From contig NZ_BJYT01000001.1 of NCBI RefSeq assembly GCF_007991655.1, forward strand, positions 558,001 to 622,000: 64,000 nucleotides of DNA, written 5' to 3'. The translations under genes and the position numbers were made by a program. Shown piece by piece: positions 1 through 8,369 of the stretch. Source of the DNA: Segetibacter aerophilus. GTDB lineage: Bacteria; Bacteroidota; Bacteroidia; Chitinophagales; Chitinophagaceae. Under the pieces are notes generated by a model. The model saw nothing but the letters and a program-made list of their open reading frames with translations. It was not told where the DNA came from and did no database searches. How positions within the stretch are numbered: the first letter of the stretch is position 1; each line of letters opens with the position of its first letter.

Positions 1-1
1 T

Positions 2-283
2 ATAGACAACAACATATTGGTACCACGGATCGTATCGTCTAAAGTGCAGATCAACGCGTTGTTTTCAATAATAGTGGTATTGTTGGGAGGAGCTTTATGG
101 GGAGTGCCAGGTATGTTTCTTTCAATCCCTGCGGTAGCTATTGTAAAAATTATCTTTGATAGAATTGATGATTTGAAACCATGGGGAAAATTGCTCGGAG
201 ATGAAGTACCTACCCGCCACAAAGGACAAATTTGGATACGTCGTAGAAAGAAGCCGTCAGTTGCAGAAAAGATTGTTGAATAA
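2..283 (+). CDS. AI-2E family transporter (C-terminal fragment)
   Basis: This is the 3' end of a gene that begins before the window; the reading frame is open from base 2. The visible part reads IDNNILVPRI, then a hydrophobic helix, then a second segment with GVPGMFLSIPAVAIVKII, which is the conserved last transmembrane region of the AI-2E/PerM/TqsA permease family. A short basic cytoplasmic tail rich in Arg and Lys follows. The family consists of polytopic inner-membrane proteins with varied substrates (autoinducer-2 export, Na+/H+ or unknown), so the substrate cannot be stated. An internal TTG at 17 is not the real start. Confidence 0.85.
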   Translation: MDNNILVPRIVSSKVQINALFSIIVVLLGGALWGVPGMFLSIPAVAIVKIIFDRIDDLKPWGKLLGDEVPTRHKGQIWIRRRKKPSVAEKIVE

Positions 284-333
284 CATCTAACACTTTTAAT
301 GATTTTGGGAGAGAAAACACAAATCAGCGATAT

Positions 334-867
334 CTAAACATCGCCTTTAAAATATACATCCTTCATTTTTTCGTAACGTCCCTGGCCGGAGCGTTTGAAG
401 TATATTCTTAAGAACGTAGCTTCAAACGCTACAGGCTCTTTAGTAAGATACTCGTCAGCAAGTATTTTCATGGCTGCAAAGTCTTGTCTTGTAAATCCGC
501 ACCAACCGCGTCCTAGTGTTAGATGAGGATGGAACGACTGGTTTTGCTGTTGCCTGTTGTCGGCTTGTTCATAAGGTTGTATGGCCGGAATGAGTGCGCT
601 ATGTAATGTTGTAAGAGGTGCCGATTGTACACTGATAAATAAAACACGAGTACCGAAGTTCCCAGTTCCAGGCAAAGAGATAGGGAAGGGTTGAAAGGAA
701 TTGCAGGTGTTTTCAATTGCATCCAGCCATGCTGTTTCGTTCAATACTGTTACCGGCGGCTGCAAGGTGATGTGTGGCTCCAGCCTGTTATCTCCAAACT
801 GCTTCTGAATATTTACAACAGTTTCACAAATATCATCGGGAGGAACAAGTCCAATAAAATGTTTCAT
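334..867 (-). CDS. 2'-5' RNA ligase / 2H phosphoesterase family protein
   Basis: A 177-residue protein with the two HxT motifs that define the 2H phosphoesterase superfamily: H32-I-T34 (context EPHITL) and H115-L-T117 (context HPHLTLGR). In this family the two histidines form the active site that opens or forms 2'-5' or 2',3'-cyclic phosphodiester bonds in RNA. The length matches ThpR/LigT-type proteins. The physiological substrate is unknown. The gene stands alone, facing the preceding permease gene. Family assignment is firm; the exact reaction (ligase or cyclic phosphodiesterase) is not. Confidence 0.85.
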   Translation of the reverse strand: MKHFIGLVPPDDICETVVNIQKQFGDNRLEPHITLQPPVTVLNETAWLDAIENTCNSFQPFPISLPGTGNFGTRVLFISVQSAPLTTLHSALIPAIQPYEQADNRQQQNQSFHPHLTLGRGWCGFTRQDFAAMKILADEYLTKEPVAFEATFLRIYFKRSGQGRYEKMKDVYFKGDV

Positions 868-959
868 AGCGCTTTATGAATTTTCGAAAAAATCAGTTGA
901 AATACTTGAAAGCGTTGTTAGAGGGAGTATCTTTTTTAATGTCGATGAAAGAAAAACTA

Positions 960-981
960 GTTGCAGTGAGTGACAACGATG
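960..981 (-). repeat. decayed copy of the dispersed intergenic repeat
   Basis: Reads GTTGCAGTGAGTGAC then AACGATG on the plus strand. It is like the minus orientation of the dispersed repeat, with a short deletion before AACGATG. A weaker inverted match (GCGTTG ... GTATCTTTT) lies at about 911-936, so this may be a decayed facing pair. It is the least certain member of the family. Confidence 0.4.
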
Positions 982-1068
982 CCGAATAAAGAAGTAATGC
1001 GCGCATAAAAAAAGTAATTATACACTTCTTTCATCTACAATAATAATTGCCGTTCGAGGCTGGCAACT

Positions 1069-1278
1069 TTATTTCTTTGCCTTCTTTGCGGCTGCTTTTT
1101 TTGCAGGCGCTTTCTTAGGTACCTTATCGCCTTCTTGCCTTGCTTCAGACAATCCAATCGCTATAGCTTGTTTGCGACTCGTGACCTTTTTTCCTGTTCC
1201 TGTCTTGAGCTTTCCTTCTTTCATTTCATGCATCACTTCCTCCACTTTTTCGCCTGCTTCCTTAGAATACTTTGCCAT
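1069..1278 (-). CDS. small lysine-rich DUF6496-like protein
   Basis: A 69-residue protein starting MAKYSKEAGEKV with a conserved body (EVMHEMKEGKLK, TSRKQAIAIGLSEAR) and an Ala/Lys-rich tail (KKAPAKKAAAKK). This matches the small DUF6496 proteins that are common in Bacteroidota and Proteobacteria; their function is not known. The basic, histone-H1-like tail suggests nucleic-acid binding, which is inference only. The ATG at 1278 was chosen because an upstream extension to 1353 would add a hydrophobic stretch foreign to the family. Confidence 0.75.
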   Translation of the reverse strand: MAKYSKEAGEKVEEVMHEMKEGKLKTGTGKKVTSRKQAIAIGLSEARQEGDKVPKKAPAKKAAAKKAKK

Positions 1279-1478
1279 GGTATTGAGGTTATTTAGGTTA
1301 AAATTTAAAATGATTAAAAAAATATACCAGCGGAAGAAAGCCTGCTTTTTCAAAAACGAACCTTAAAGAAATCTAAAAAAACTTTATAAAGATTAAAACT
1401 AGCATAAATCATTTCTCGTAGGTTGAAGAGGAAGGCAGATAACCTTTTGAAAAAACATTTAATAATAAAAACACCGTT

Positions 1479-2171
1479 ATGACAAAGAACACGGCTTTAT
1501 TTGAAAACAAAATAGTAGCGGACCGCGACTCTGGTTTTGCTAATATGTCGAGAAGGAAATTCTTAAACTACGCAGGAGCGTCTACCGGGTTAGTATTACT
1601 TGCAGCATGCAGCAAAAATGATAACAACGGAGTAGATCTTGGCAGTGGCGATACCGGTATTTTAAACTATGCTTATGCATTAGAGCAACTGGAAGCAGCC
1701 TTCTACATCCAGGTAGCAAAGACATTTTATACCGGCATCACTGAAGACGAAAAAGCTTTGTTGACCGACATTCGCGATCATGAAGTAGCTCACCGCGAAT
1801 TTTTCAAAGCAGCCCTTGGTGGTAGTGCAATACAAGCGCTTGAAGTTGATTTTAGTTCAATAAATTTTGCTGACCGTACGAGTGTTTTAGGAACTGCTAA
1901 GGCTTTTGAAGATTTAGGAGTCTCGGCTTATAACGGCGCCGGTCCTTTATTTCAATCTGCTGCATTCCTAACATTGGCTGGAAAGATCGTTTCTGTAGAA
2001 GCGCGCCATGCAGCCTTAATACGCGACCGTATTTCTAATGGTTCATTTGTAGCCGCCGATGTAGTGGATATGACAACAGGTCTTGAAAAGTCAAGAACGC
2101 CTGCACAAGTATTAAGCATTGCCGGAACATACATAAAAACTCAAATCAACGCAAGTAATTTACCTTCTTAA
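1479..2171 (+). CDS. ferritin-like domain protein, predicted lipoprotein
   Basis: A 230-residue protein of the ferritin-like (Ferritin_2, desiccation-related) family. The N-terminus has a twin-arginine-like motif SRRKFL at residues 24-29, a hydrophobic stretch and the lipobox LLAAC with Cys44, so export and lipidation are predicted. Four-helix-bundle metal-site motifs are visible: YALEQLEAAFY, DHEVAHREFF and VEARHAALIRD, which carry the Glu and His residues typical of a di-iron site. The first 22 residues may be artificial, since M23 (position 1545) is an alternative start directly before the twin Arg. It is followed 12 bp later by a paralogue, probably in one operon. Substrate and role are unknown. 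Confidence 0.85.
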   Translation: MTKNTALFENKIVADRDSGFANMSRRKFLNYAGASTGLVLLAACSKNDNNGVDLGSGDTGILNYAYALEQLEAAFYIQVAKTFYTGITEDEKALLTDIRDHEVAHREFFKAALGGSAIQALEVDFSSINFADRTSVLGTAKAFEDLGVSAYNGAGPLFQSAAFLTLAGKIVSVEARHAALIRDRISNGSFVAADVVDMTTGLEKSRTPAQVLSIAGTYIKTQINASNLPS

Positions 2172-2183
2172 AATTGTACAATT

Positions 2184-3017
2184 ATGAACTTACAAAATAT
2201 AATAAAAGAAATAGAAACTGTAGATCCGGAGTTTCACGAAAGAGTTAGCCCGCGTCGCGAGGCGATTAAAAGCCTGACAGGATTTGGTAAAAAGATAGCC
2301 CTCGGAGCCTTGCCTCTTGCAATGGGAAGTTTATTTACAAAGGCTTATGGTCAAACACAACCAACTGCTATCAACGATATTTTAAACTTTGCACTAACAC
2401 TCGAATATCTTGAAGCTGAGTTTTATACCAGGGGTGTAACTGCTCACGGAACCTTACTTGCAGGAACTCCTGCAATTGGTGCACTAACTACCATCCGCAA
2501 TGATGAAACTAACCACGTTACGTTTTTAAAATCTGTGTTGGGTGCTGCGGCCGTTGCTAAACCTAATTTTGACTTTACTGCAAAGGGTACTTTCCCGGAT
2601 CCATTTCTTCCAACAAACTATGCAGTGTTTTTAGCACTTGCGCAAGCTTTTGAAGATACTGGTGTACGTGCTTACAAAGGGCAGGCTCCTTTTCTTATGA
2701 GTAATAAAACTGTATTGGGTGCCGCGCTTAACATACACTCAGTAGAAGCAAGACATGCATCACATATCAGGCAGATGCGTAAAGCTAATGGCGATACTAC
2801 ACTGAAGCCCTGGATTACAGGAAACAGTCGTGGATCAATTCCTGCAGCAGCGCAAGCTGTGTATAATGGAGAAGAGTTAGAAACACAAGCAAATGTGAAG
2901 ATTTCAGGAATGGTTGTAGACGGCATAACCATATCAACCGCAGCCGCAACGGAAGCATTTGATGAGCCGTTGAGCTATACTGATGCGCTTAATATCGCGA
3001 AGCTGTTTTTGGCATAA
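2184..3017 (+). CDS. ferritin-like domain protein, exported
   Basis: A 277-residue paralogue of the gene just upstream. It has an N-terminal basic SPRREAIKSL segment followed by a hydrophobic region ending near AYGQTQ, which looks like a Tat-type signal peptide; no lipobox Cys is seen. The ferritin-like core shows TLEYLEAEFYTRG, NDETNHVTFL and VEARHASHIRQ. The C-terminal about 70 residues (after the WITGNSRG region) are extra compared with the first copy and end in a DEPLSYTDAL helix. It is probably co-transcribed with the upstream gene and ends at a strong hairpin. An oxidative-stress or desiccation role is the usual guess for the family but is unproven. Confidence 0.85.
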   Translation: MNLQNIIKEIETVDPEFHERVSPRREAIKSLTGFGKKIALGALPLAMGSLFTKAYGQTQPTAINDILNFALTLEYLEAEFYTRGVTAHGTLLAGTPAIGALTTIRNDETNHVTFLKSVLGAAAVAKPNFDFTAKGTFPDPFLPTNYAVFLALAQAFEDTGVRAYKGQAPFLMSNKTVLGAALNIHSVEARHASHIRQMRKANGDTTLKPWITGNSRGSIPAAAQAVYNGEELETQANVKISGMVVDGITISTAAATEAFDEPLSYTDALNIAKLFLA

Positions 3018-3057
3018 ATGAATTTATAGTAACAGTAGTTTTATAGGGTAATCGGTA

Positions 3058-3092
3058 AAAAAGAGGCTTACTTTCAAGTACAGCCTCTTTTT
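3058..3092. terminator. bidirectional rho-independent terminator
   Basis: Perfect 11-bp inverted repeat (AAAAAGAGGCT and AGCCTCTTTTT) with a 13-nt loop. It lies between the convergent ferritin-like gene and allE and provides a U-tract for both strands. Confidence 0.85.
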
Positions 3093-3102
3093 GATTCGGG
3101 TA

Positions 3103-3849
3103 CTATATGGTAGTTGGAAAGCGGTTTACATTCTTATAGTAAATATAAACGGCCGGTTCTTTTCCCATTGCTGTAAACCACTGCTGGCAATAGGGCGCCA
3201 TCCAGATAGAATCTCCTTTTTTGATTGGGTACCATTGATGATCCAGCATGTACACTCCCTGGCCTTGCAAGTACATAAGACCATGCTCCATAATATGCGT
3301 TTCTACCATAGGAAGATGGCCACCGGAGTCGTAAGTAAAAATATTGACAGCCATATCAAAAGAAAGATCGGCAGGAAGCAATACCTGCAACCTCAGTGCG
3401 GGATCGCCTAAATAGCTTGGACCTTCTACCGTAGCGGCATCGCCAAAAAGGACCGCAGGAATATCATAGTCATCAAGCTTTTCATACACTTTATGAAATG
3501 TAAGAATTTGGGTACCTTGTTCGGGCTCGTCAAACAGGTAACTTGTGTTTATTGGAACGTACACAAAGTGCCCTTGTGTTAATGCTTTTTCTTCACCATT
3601 AACTGTTGCTGTACATTGACCTTTTACTATGTAAAAAAATATCTGCGAGGCTTTTGTAGCGCCTTTAAGTTTGCCGTCTTTATTTAACGTGATTAGTGTC
3701 TGGCAAAGACGAGCGCCCATCTGCTCATTAATAATAACGTTCACTGTACAATCCGTCCATCCCGGAACGTTGCTGTTGATATACCCATCGGGACTTATCA
3801 CCGCATGATTACTTTTTACAACTGATCTTGTCAGCGCAGATATTTCCAT
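3103..3849 (-). CDS. allE: (S)-ureidoglycine aminohydrolase
   Basis: A 248-residue bicupin. It converts (S)-ureidoglycine, the product of allantoate amidohydrolase, to (S)-ureidoglycolate plus ammonia. The N-terminal cupin (about residues 40-120) and the C-terminal cupin (about 160-240) are both present. The second holds the metal-site region HLPMVETHIMEHGLMYLQG with the His/Glu ligands and the WYPIKKGDSIWM strand. Length is as expected for AllE/UGHY. It is the last gene of the allB-allC-allE operon and begins directly at the end of allC with no gap, so translational coupling is likely. Confidence 0.93.
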   Translation of the reverse strand: MEISALTRSVVKSNHAVISPDGYINSNVPGWTDCTVNVIINEQMGARLCQTLITLNKDGKLKGATKASQIFFYIVKGQCTATVNGEEKALTQGHFVYVPINTSYLFDEPEQGTQILTFHKVYEKLDDYDIPAVLFGDAATVEGPSYLGDPALRLQVLLPADLSFDMAVNIFTYDSGGHLPMVETHIMEHGLMYLQGQGVYMLDHQWYPIKKGDSIWMAPYCQQWFTAMGKEPAVYIYYKNVNRFPTTI

Positions 3850-5097
3850 TTATTGATTGTACTTTTTAATTAGGTTTTGAATAAAGTTATCAGATATTTT
3901 CACAGTCGCTTCGATATCTTTTAATTCAACATCTTCAAGAGGATTATGGCTGATACCCTTAAAGCACCTGACAAATAACATAGCAACAGGAGCAATTGCA
4001 GAAATAGGTACAGCGTCATGACCAGCTCCACTAACGAGTGCAATGGTTTGAATGTTTTCTTGTGCAATTGCCTGAGATAGTAAATCAACCAGGTTACTAT
4101 CACAAGTAACTGGAGCAGTCTTTTGTATAAGATCCCACTCTGACCTTATGTTGCGTTCCTCACTGATTTTCTTACATAAGTTTTGTAAATGTTTGCTTGA
4201 CTTGTTAAGAATATTTTCATCAGCACTTCTTACGTCAAGACTACAAATCACTTCACCGGGAATAACGTTGCTTGCAGCGTTTATGATGTTCAGCTTTCCA
4301 ACAGTTGCTACAATGTTTTCTTTGTTTTCGAGTGCATATTTTTCTGTTTCGATAATAAATTCGGCCGCACAACACAAGGCGTCGTTTCGCATATTCATCG
4401 GCACTGTGCCAGCGTGACCCGCCAACCCTTTAAAAGTTATTTCTATCCTTTGTTGTCCGGCAATGGAAGTAACGACAGCCGTTGAAATGTTTTTTTCATA
4501 AAGGACAGGTCCTTGCTCTATGTGTATTTCGAAATAACCCAGACAGTCTTCACTTTTAATAGCATCTTTTTCAAGATTGCAAATATCCCCGTCCATTGTT
4601 GCAATTGCTTCCCTCAGCGTTATTGCTGAAGGGTCTTTCTTCTCTAAAAGATCAACATCAAACGAACCGGCCACCACTTTGCTTCCTAAATATGTGGTGT
4701 GAAAGCGAACGCCTTCTTCATCACTGAATGCTATCAATTCTAAATCAAATGGCAGGATTGTTTTTGTTTTAATTAATTGTTCTATTAGGTCAAGACCCAT
4801 AGTAACACCTAAAGGGCCGTCCCATTTTCCAGCGTTGACAACGGTATCAATGTGAGAAGCAATAACAAATGTTTTTGCATCTGCTTGATTGCATAATAGC
4901 TTTCCTCTCACATTTCCTATGCTGTCTATTTTTGTTGCAAGACCGGCTTCCTTCATCCAAAACTCAACTTTGTTTCTGCCTTCTATAAAAGCCTTTGTGC
5001 CAAATGTTCTTGTTATACCGTTTTGATCTTCACTGATGGCTGCCAGTTCATCTATCCTCGCGACAATCCTCTGAGCTCGTTCTAAGTATGCTTCCAT
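3850..5097 (-). CDS. allC: allantoate amidohydrolase (M20 family)
   Basis: A 415-residue M20-family metal-dependent amidohydrolase. It hydrolyses allantoate to ureidoglycine, CO2 and ammonia. Metal-site motifs are ASHIDTV (His-x-Asp), the bridging acid in FSDEEGVRF, and the late His in GAGHDAVPI. The dimerisation (lid) domain contains IAGQQRIEITFKG and GHAGTVPM. It sits between allB (3-bp gap) and allE (no gap), which separates it from the related N-carbamoyl-L-amino-acid hydrolases, although these cannot be excluded by sequence alone. Confidence 0.92.
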   Translation of the reverse strand: MEAYLERAQRIVARIDELAAISEDQNGITRTFGTKAFIEGRNKVEFWMKEAGLATKIDSIGNVRGKLLCNQADAKTFVIASHIDTVVNAGKWDGPLGVTMGLDLIEQLIKTKTILPFDLELIAFSDEEGVRFHTTYLGSKVVAGSFDVDLLEKKDPSAITLREAIATMDGDICNLEKDAIKSEDCLGYFEIHIEQGPVLYEKNISTAVVTSIAGQQRIEITFKGLAGHAGTVPMNMRNDALCCAAEFIIETEKYALENKENIVATVGKLNIINAASNVIPGEVICSLDVRSADENILNKSSKHLQNLCKKISEERNIRSEWDLIQKTAPVTCDSNLVDLLSQAIAQENIQTIALVSGAGHDAVPISAIAPVAMLFVRCFKGISHNPLEDVELKDIEATVKISDNFIQNLIKKYNQ

Positions 5098-5100
5098 CAG

Positions 5101-6435
5101 TTATCTTGTTATGATTGTACCTTGATTTAGTCCAATGAATTTTCCTTTGTCAAAAACCTTTTTTCCTGCCAAATATGTCTGCTCGACAACCCCGTATAAT
5201 TCCTCATTTAAGTAAGGAGTCATTTTATGTTTATGTTGAATAATTTCTTCCATCACAACAAACTTTTGCTCAGCGTCCCAAACCACAAGGTCCGCATCGA
5301 ATCCCTTAGCAATTTTTCCTTTCGTTGCCTGTTTGCCAATGAGCACCGATGGTTTTTCACACAGCCATTTTGCGATGTCGCTTATTAGTGCTGACCTTTC
5401 TTTTGCTACACTCCACAATACAGGTAATGCAAATTGAAGCGATGCTATCCCGCCCCATGCTTTCATAAAGTCACCTGTTATTAATTGCTTCATTTCCGGT
5501 GGAGCAGGGGAGTGGTCTGTTGCTACGAAGTCAATCACACCATCTTTCAAAGCCTGCCATAATAAGTCATTGTTTTCTTTTTCTCTTATAGGGGGCGCGC
5601 ATTTAAATTGCGTCTCTCCGTCGTGGATTTGTTCTGCAGAAAAGTATAAATAATGCTGCCCTGTTTCAACTGTTAACGGTAAGCCTCTTTCTTTTGCTTT
5701 TTTTATTTGTTCTACAGAATTGGATGACGATAAATGAACGATATGTGTGCGGCAACCGAATTCTTCACAGAGCCGTATCATCAATACGATGGCGTCATCT
5801 TCCCATTTCTTTGGTCGCGAAGAAAGATAATTTTTGTACGAGCGAGGATGGACATTCTCAAACTGTTCAGCGCTAGTTAACTCGCAATGTACTAACAGGG
5901 GTAATTTGTATTTAGCAATTATCGGCATTGCTTTCGTTAAATCATCTTCTGTCACATTTGGAAAATCATCAATGCCCGAATGTGTAAGAAAAGCTTTAAA
6001 CCCCAGCACACCTTTTTCAATCAATCCTTCAATTTCCCCATCATTTCCCGGGACGATACCGCCCCAAAAGCCAACGTTGGTATGCAGGTTTTTATTTGCC
6101 GCGGTTAGTTTTTCTTCAAAAGCTTTTACCGTTGTGGTGACAGGTGAGGAGTTTAGTGGCATGTCAACCAGTGTTGTTAATCCACCCGCGATGGCTGCTT
6201 TTGTGGCTGTTTCAAATCCTTCCCAGTCTGTTCTTCCTGGTTCGTTAATGTGCACGTGTGGATCAATCAAACCCGCCATCAGTATTTTATTTCCAACGTC
6301 AACGAAATCTGAGTTTGTATGATTTGGCAGCTTCGTTACGACGTCTTCTATCACTCCATTTTTAATTAAAACAAATGCTTCCTTAACTCCATCTTCATAA
6401 ACCACATTTTTACTTTTGATAACTAAGTCGTACAT
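5101..6435 (-). CDS. allB: allantoinase
   Basis: A 444-residue cyclic amidohydrolase that opens the hydantoin ring of allantoin to allantoate. Signatures are DPHVHINEPGR (metal His-x-His), the Lys in LGFKAFLTHSG that is carbamylated in the family, VHCEL and HIVHLSS (metal His) and ATDHSP (metal Asp). The start was set at the ATG at 6435 (MYDLVIKSK), because the longer frame to 6519 adds a poorly conserved leader that runs into the divergent uricase promoter region. It heads the allB-allC-allE operon, divergent from uricase. Confidence 0.93.
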   Translation of the reverse strand: MYDLVIKSKNVVYEDGVKEAFVLIKNGVIEDVVTKLPNHTNSDFVDVGNKILMAGLIDPHVHINEPGRTDWEGFETATKAAIAGGLTTLVDMPLNSSPVTTTVKAFEEKLTAANKNLHTNVGFWGGIVPGNDGEIEGLIEKGVLGFKAFLTHSGIDDFPNVTEDDLTKAMPIIAKYKLPLLVHCELTSAEQFENVHPRSYKNYLSSRPKKWEDDAIVLMIRLCEEFGCRTHIVHLSSSNSVEQIKKAKERGLPLTVETGQHYLYFSAEQIHDGETQFKCAPPIREKENNDLLWQALKDGVIDFVATDHSPAPPEMKQLITGDFMKAWGGIASLQFALPVLWSVAKERSALISDIAKWLCEKPSVLIGKQATKGKIAKGFDADLVVWDAEQKFVVMEEIIQHKHKMTPYLNEELYGVVEQTYLAGKKVFDKGKFIGLNQGTIITR

Positions 6436-6530
6436 GTTATTGCGACGCATTTTTATTAATGGCGATGCAAATAAAAGTAGAATTATATTTCTAAATTGGG
6501 CTGTTTTAGTGAGAACCAAACTAACTGATT
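6436..6530. promoter_or_regulatory. divergent allB / uricase promoter region
   Basis: A 95-bp AT-rich spacer between two divergent purine-catabolism genes, so it must hold both promoters. No perfect TAnnTTTG box was found. A 9-bp odd palindrome TGCGACGCA at 6441-6449 matches the GCG-type core of the dispersed intergenic repeat, but the arms are missing. It may be a regulator site or chance. No dedicated purine regulator gene is present nearby. Confidence 0.4.
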
Positions 6531-7385
6531 ATGAAATACAAACTGGTGCAAGATGCTTATGGGAAGAATGCAATTAACCTGTCAAAAGTAACGAGGCACG
6601 AGGCATATCACGAGTTCAGGCAGATTTCAGTAAATGTATCGTTGCAGGGAGATTTTGAAACAGTGTATACGCAGGGAAATAACAGGAAAATACTTCCTAC
6701 TGATACTCAGAAAAATACCGTGTATGCTTTAGCTAAAGATCACTTTGTTTCATCTATAGAAGACTTTGCAATACATCTCGCCAATCATTTCTTTTCTAAT
6801 AATCCGCAAGTCTCACAGACCACTATTGAAATTACAGAGCATTTATATAGCCGTATGTCCTTCGACGGATCAGAACATCCGCATACATATCAAAGTAAGG
6901 GAAATGAAAAGCATGTTACGACAGTTGTACAAGACGCACATAAAACAAGTGTGACGTCAGGCATTAAAGGTTTACTGATATTGAAAACAACAAATTCAGC
7001 TTTTACAGATTATATAAAGGACCGGTATACGACACTGAAAGAAACAACAGACAGAATTTTTGCAACAGAGTGTGAAGCGACATGGGTATACAATTCTTAT
7101 AAATTAAATTTTGCAGAATTATTTGAAAAGGTTCGAAACGCTTGTTTAAGAACCTTTGCTTTTCACAACAGCTTATCTGTTCAGCAGACATTATATGCAA
7201 TGGGTGAGGCCGTCTTAGAAGAAAACCCTGAAATAAAAGAGATTAGCCTGATTATGCCAAACAAGCATCATATACCTTTTAACCTCCAGCAATTTGGTAT
7301 GGAAAATGATAATGAAATTTTTATTGCAACTGATGAACCATTTGGATATATAACAGGAACGATTACAAGAGAGGAAGAAAATTGA
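6531..7385 (+). CDS. pucL: urate oxidase (factor-independent urate hydroxylase)
   Basis: A 284-residue cofactor-free uricase that oxidises urate with O2 to 5-hydroxyisourate and H2O2. The two T-fold halves are visible. The hallmark TDTQKNTVYALAK lies at about residues 57-69 and supplies the catalytic Thr and the substrate-binding Asp. The C-terminal PNKHHIPFNL holds the active-site His and the Asn that positions O2. This is a single uricase domain, not fused to OHCU decarboxylase as in the Bacillus PucL protein. It is divergent from allB and convergent with xdhC (3 bp apart). The catalase at 45.3 kb could remove the H2O2, but the two genes are not linked. Confidence 0.94.
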   Translation: MKYKLVQDAYGKNAINLSKVTRHEAYHEFRQISVNVSLQGDFETVYTQGNNRKILPTDTQKNTVYALAKDHFVSSIEDFAIHLANHFFSNNPQVSQTTIEITEHLYSRMSFDGSEHPHTYQSKGNEKHVTTVVQDAHKTSVTSGIKGLLILKTTNSAFTDYIKDRYTTLKETTDRIFATECEATWVYNSYKLNFAELFEKVRNACLRTFAFHNSLSVQQTLYAMGEAVLEENPEIKEISLIMPNKHHIPFNLQQFGMENDNEIFIATDEPFGYITGTITREEEN

Positions 7386-7388
7386 CAG

Positions 7389-8369
7389 TCACTTTAAAAC
7401 TTCATTTTTGACTTGTATAATTTGCGCCGCAATACTAATCGCAATCTCTTCAGGTGTTTGGCTGTTGATAGGTAGACCAACTGGAGCGTAAATCTTTTTC
7501 AATAATTCTTCATTGATACCCTCTTTCCTATAATCCGAAAACATTTTTTCAATCTTTTTTTTGCTGCCAAGTAAACCAAAGAACTTAAAGTTTTTATCCA
7601 TTAGCGACCTCACAACAATGTCATCAGTTCTGTACCCAACTGTCATCACTACAACGTAGCTACCTTCTCCTGGTGGAATGAATGTTTTTAATTCAGGATA
7701 GCTGTTGACGACAGTTTTTTGATGAGCATAACTATTGTCTAAAAAGGTTTTCAAATTCTCTCTGTCGTCATATAAATGAATATAAAAGTCCATCTCCGCC
7801 ATAATCTTTGATAGGGCCAATGCGCAATGACCGGAGCCGACTACGTGGAGATTGTTTTTGAAACCGATTTGTTCCTCGTATATCCAGTCTTCTAATAACT
7901 CACTTTGAACGACAAAAAAACTTCCCACATCATCAGGAACTTCGTGAGAAAAATTGATTCCATTTTGTGATAGTTTAAGAGTTCCGGGCTTATTATTTTG
8001 TAAACAGCTTATTATTTGATTGATTGCTTCATAATCCTCTTCCTTTATCCTGTACAATAGGTTGCTTTGTTCGCCGGAGCAAATCATTCCACTTTGAAAT
8101 AATAGTGATGCTTTATCATGTATTTGCTTAAAGATTTTGTTATAGTATTCATCAGCTTTCAGCTTCTCCTTAGCCATCTCAACAAATTTATGCTCCATTA
8201 TTCCTCCTCCAATAGACCCCTGTAGTTCACCTCTTGCATTTACTGCCATAAAAAAACCCGCCCTGCCCGGGCTGCTGCCAAAACTCTCAAGAACATACAA
8301 TAACATTACGGGAACGCCTTCGCCCAGGCTTCGACTAATTAATTGCCACACTTGTAACTGCTTCTTCAT
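7389..8369 (-). CDS. xdhC: XdhC family xanthine dehydrogenase maturation factor
   Basis: A 326-residue XdhC/CoxI-family protein. The N-terminal XdhC_CoxI domain contains VLESFGSSPGRAGFFM and GSIGGGIMEH, and the C-terminal Rossmann-like domain contains LHVVGSGHCALAL. These proteins bind molybdenum cofactor, promote its sulfuration and insert it into the large xanthine dehydrogenase subunit. Its start overlaps the 3' end of xdhB by 35 bp, so it is the last gene of xdhA-xdhB-xdhC. Confidence 0.9.
   Translation of the reverse strand: MKKQLQVWQLISRSLGEGVPVMLLYVLESFGSSPGRAGFFMAVNARGELQGSIGGGIMEHKFVEMAKEKLKADEYYNKIFKQIHDKASLLFQSGMICSGEQSNLLYRIKEEDYEAINQIISCLQNNKPGTLKLSQNGINFSHEVPDDVGSFFVVQSELLEDWIYEEQIGFKNNLHVVGSGHCALALSKIMAEMDFYIHLYDDRENLKTFLDNSYAHQKTVVNSYPELKTFIPPGEGSYVVVMTVGYRTDDIVVRSLMDKNFKFFGLLGSKKKIEKMFSDYRKEGINEELLKKIYAPVGLPINSQTPEEIAISIAAQIIQVKNEVLK

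Noticed and set aside
5834-6322. 162-residue open frame on the plus strand inside allB
   Set aside because: It is antisense to a well-conserved allantoinase and its translation shows no recognisable domain.
6436-6519. 28-residue extension of allB
   Set aside because: Hydrophobic and not family-like; it overlaps the uricase promoter region.
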